Assembly (NCBI GenBank): GCA_003510345.1
Contig: DOMW01000191.1
Span: 764 to 7,229, forward strand
Source: Clostridiales bacterium
GTDB taxonomy: Bacteria; Bacillota; Clostridia; Christensenellales; Christensenellaceae
DNA: 6,466 nucleotides
Direction: 5' to 3'
The position numbers and the translations under genes were made by a program. Positions 5,909-6,466 of this stretch are shown here, in pieces (the first letter of the stretch is position 1; each line of letters begins with the position of its first letter). The notes under the pieces were generated by a model. That model was not told where the DNA came from and did not search any database. It worked only from the letters and a program-made list of their open reading frames with translations.

Positions 5909-6068
5909 CTATTACCTCACCATAGCCCGTGCTTGCCGTTGCCGCCGCTGTGTGTCCTCATATGCGGTAGAGCGCAGGGTAGCGCAGGTAGCTTTGGCGG
6001 TATTGGGGAGATAATCGGCTCGTTGGCACTTCTTTTTGTGTGTTTTATCCTTTTGCGCGTGATACCCT
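5909..6068. other. Stretch without a convincing gene between fic and the relaxase remnant
   Basis: No frame here has both a ribosome binding site and a recognisable product. A 46-codon + frame from ATG 5874 to TAA 6014 contains a Cys/Arg-rich CRCRRC but starts inside the fic promoter without a binding site. Another + frame encodes a hydrophobic run (SLALLFVCFILLRVIP, about 6018-6065) but lacks an ATG. A minus frame at 5912-6112 is partly antisense of the relaxase remnant. A small tandem repeat, AGCGCAGGGT followed by AGCGCAGGT, lies near 5970-5990. The stretch looks like decayed or joined mobile DNA. Confidence 0.4.
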
Positions 6069-6466
6069 ATGAAAGAGCATGGGCTTTCAAAGGTTTCCGA
6101 GATTGAAGACAAGTATGACGAACTTCATAACCGTCGTGATAATGCCCTCTTTATATTGAATCAATATGACCATCGGATTGAAGCACTGGACGAGCATATC
6201 CGGCAGGGCGAAATCTATCGTCAGCACCGTAACCTTCACGCGGAATATATGCAGCTCAGACCGCATAAGCAACGTAAATTTTATGAAGCGCACCATGCAG
6301 AATTGACACTGTTTGAAGCCGCCGATCAGTATTTCAAAGATAATCATATTGAAACGGATTTTTCTATCAGCGAATGGAAAGATGAGCGGGTTAGGATGTC
6401 CGCAAAAAATAACGAAGCCTACCGTGAATACAGTGCTGCGGCGCGGGACTACGCTAAAATAGTGGA
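6069..6466 (+). pseudogene. Mobilisation relaxase, C-terminal helical part (5' truncated; runs off window)
   Basis: The + frame is open for 132 codons from ATG 6069 to the window edge, beginning MKEHGLSKVSEIEDKYDELH. It is rich in Glu, Lys, Arg, His and Tyr and looks strongly helical or coiled-coil. The pattern (KYDELHNRRDNALF, then QYDHRIEALDEHI, YRQHR, KFYEAHHAELTLFEAAD) resembles the C-terminal region of plasmid and transposon relaxases of Firmicutes. Those proteins nick oriT through an N-terminal domain that is absent here. A TGA lies at 6060-6062 in frame, and there is no ribosome binding site before the ATG, so this is more likely the tail of a truncated gene than a real start. The true end is outside the window. 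The relaxase call is from recalled motif similarity; another coiled-coil protein is possible. Confidence 0.55.

Noticed and set aside
5874..6014. 46-codon plus-strand ORF with a CRCRRC motif
   Set aside because: No ribosome binding site, starts inside the fic promoter spacer, and no family recognised.
6087..6347. 86-codon minus-strand hydrophobic ORF
   Set aside because: It is the antisense of the relaxase-like frame; hydrophobicity arises from the reverse reading of its charged codons.
1..6466. CRISPR array, tRNA or rRNA
   Set aside because: No regularly spaced repeats and no cloverleaf or rRNA-like stretch seen on either strand.

Overview
The window suggests a chromosomal segment of an anaerobic, probably gut-type, Clostridia-like Firmicute. 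The grounds are strong AGGAGG ribosome binding sites, a 2-oxoacid dehydrogenase operon with a fused E1 of a kind I associate with that group, and mobilisation and IS200 genes of Firmicutes type. Assignment below class is not possible from sequence alone.

Region 1 (1-4384, + strand) is a metabolic operon. It holds the 3' end of an E2 acyltransferase, a complete dihydrolipoamide dehydrogenase (E3) and a complete 823-residue E1 in which the alpha and beta subunits are one polypeptide. It closes with a strong intrinsic terminator. Together the three proteins form a 2-oxoacid dehydrogenase complex: E1 decarboxylates the 2-oxoacid on thiamine diphosphate, E2 passes the acyl group to CoA, and E3 reoxidises lipoamide with NAD+. 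The substrate (pyruvate, branched-chain 2-oxoacid or acetoin) cannot be settled here. The order E2-E3-E1 reverses the common E1-E2-E3 layout.

Region 2 (4385-6466) is a graveyard of mobile DNA with one intact gene. Directly after the terminator lies the left part of an IS200-type element: a hairpin, a structured tnpA leader that can hide the ribosome binding site, and a tnpA broken by one frameshift and then cut off. It ends exactly where a minus-strand mobC-like fragment is also cut off. Upstream of mobC on the minus strand is a small, translationally coupled ORF whose body carries three inverted repeats within 80 bases; this could be a former origin of transfer.

Next is an intact minus-strand fic gene (class II Fic AMP-transferase) with a recognisable promoter and its own terminator. 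About 200 bases without a convincing gene follow. The window ends in a + strand open frame resembling the C-terminal part of a mobilisation relaxase. The mobC and relaxase pieces point in opposite directions with fic between them, so the mobilisation module has been rearranged. I see no CRISPR array, tRNA, rRNA or intact transposon.
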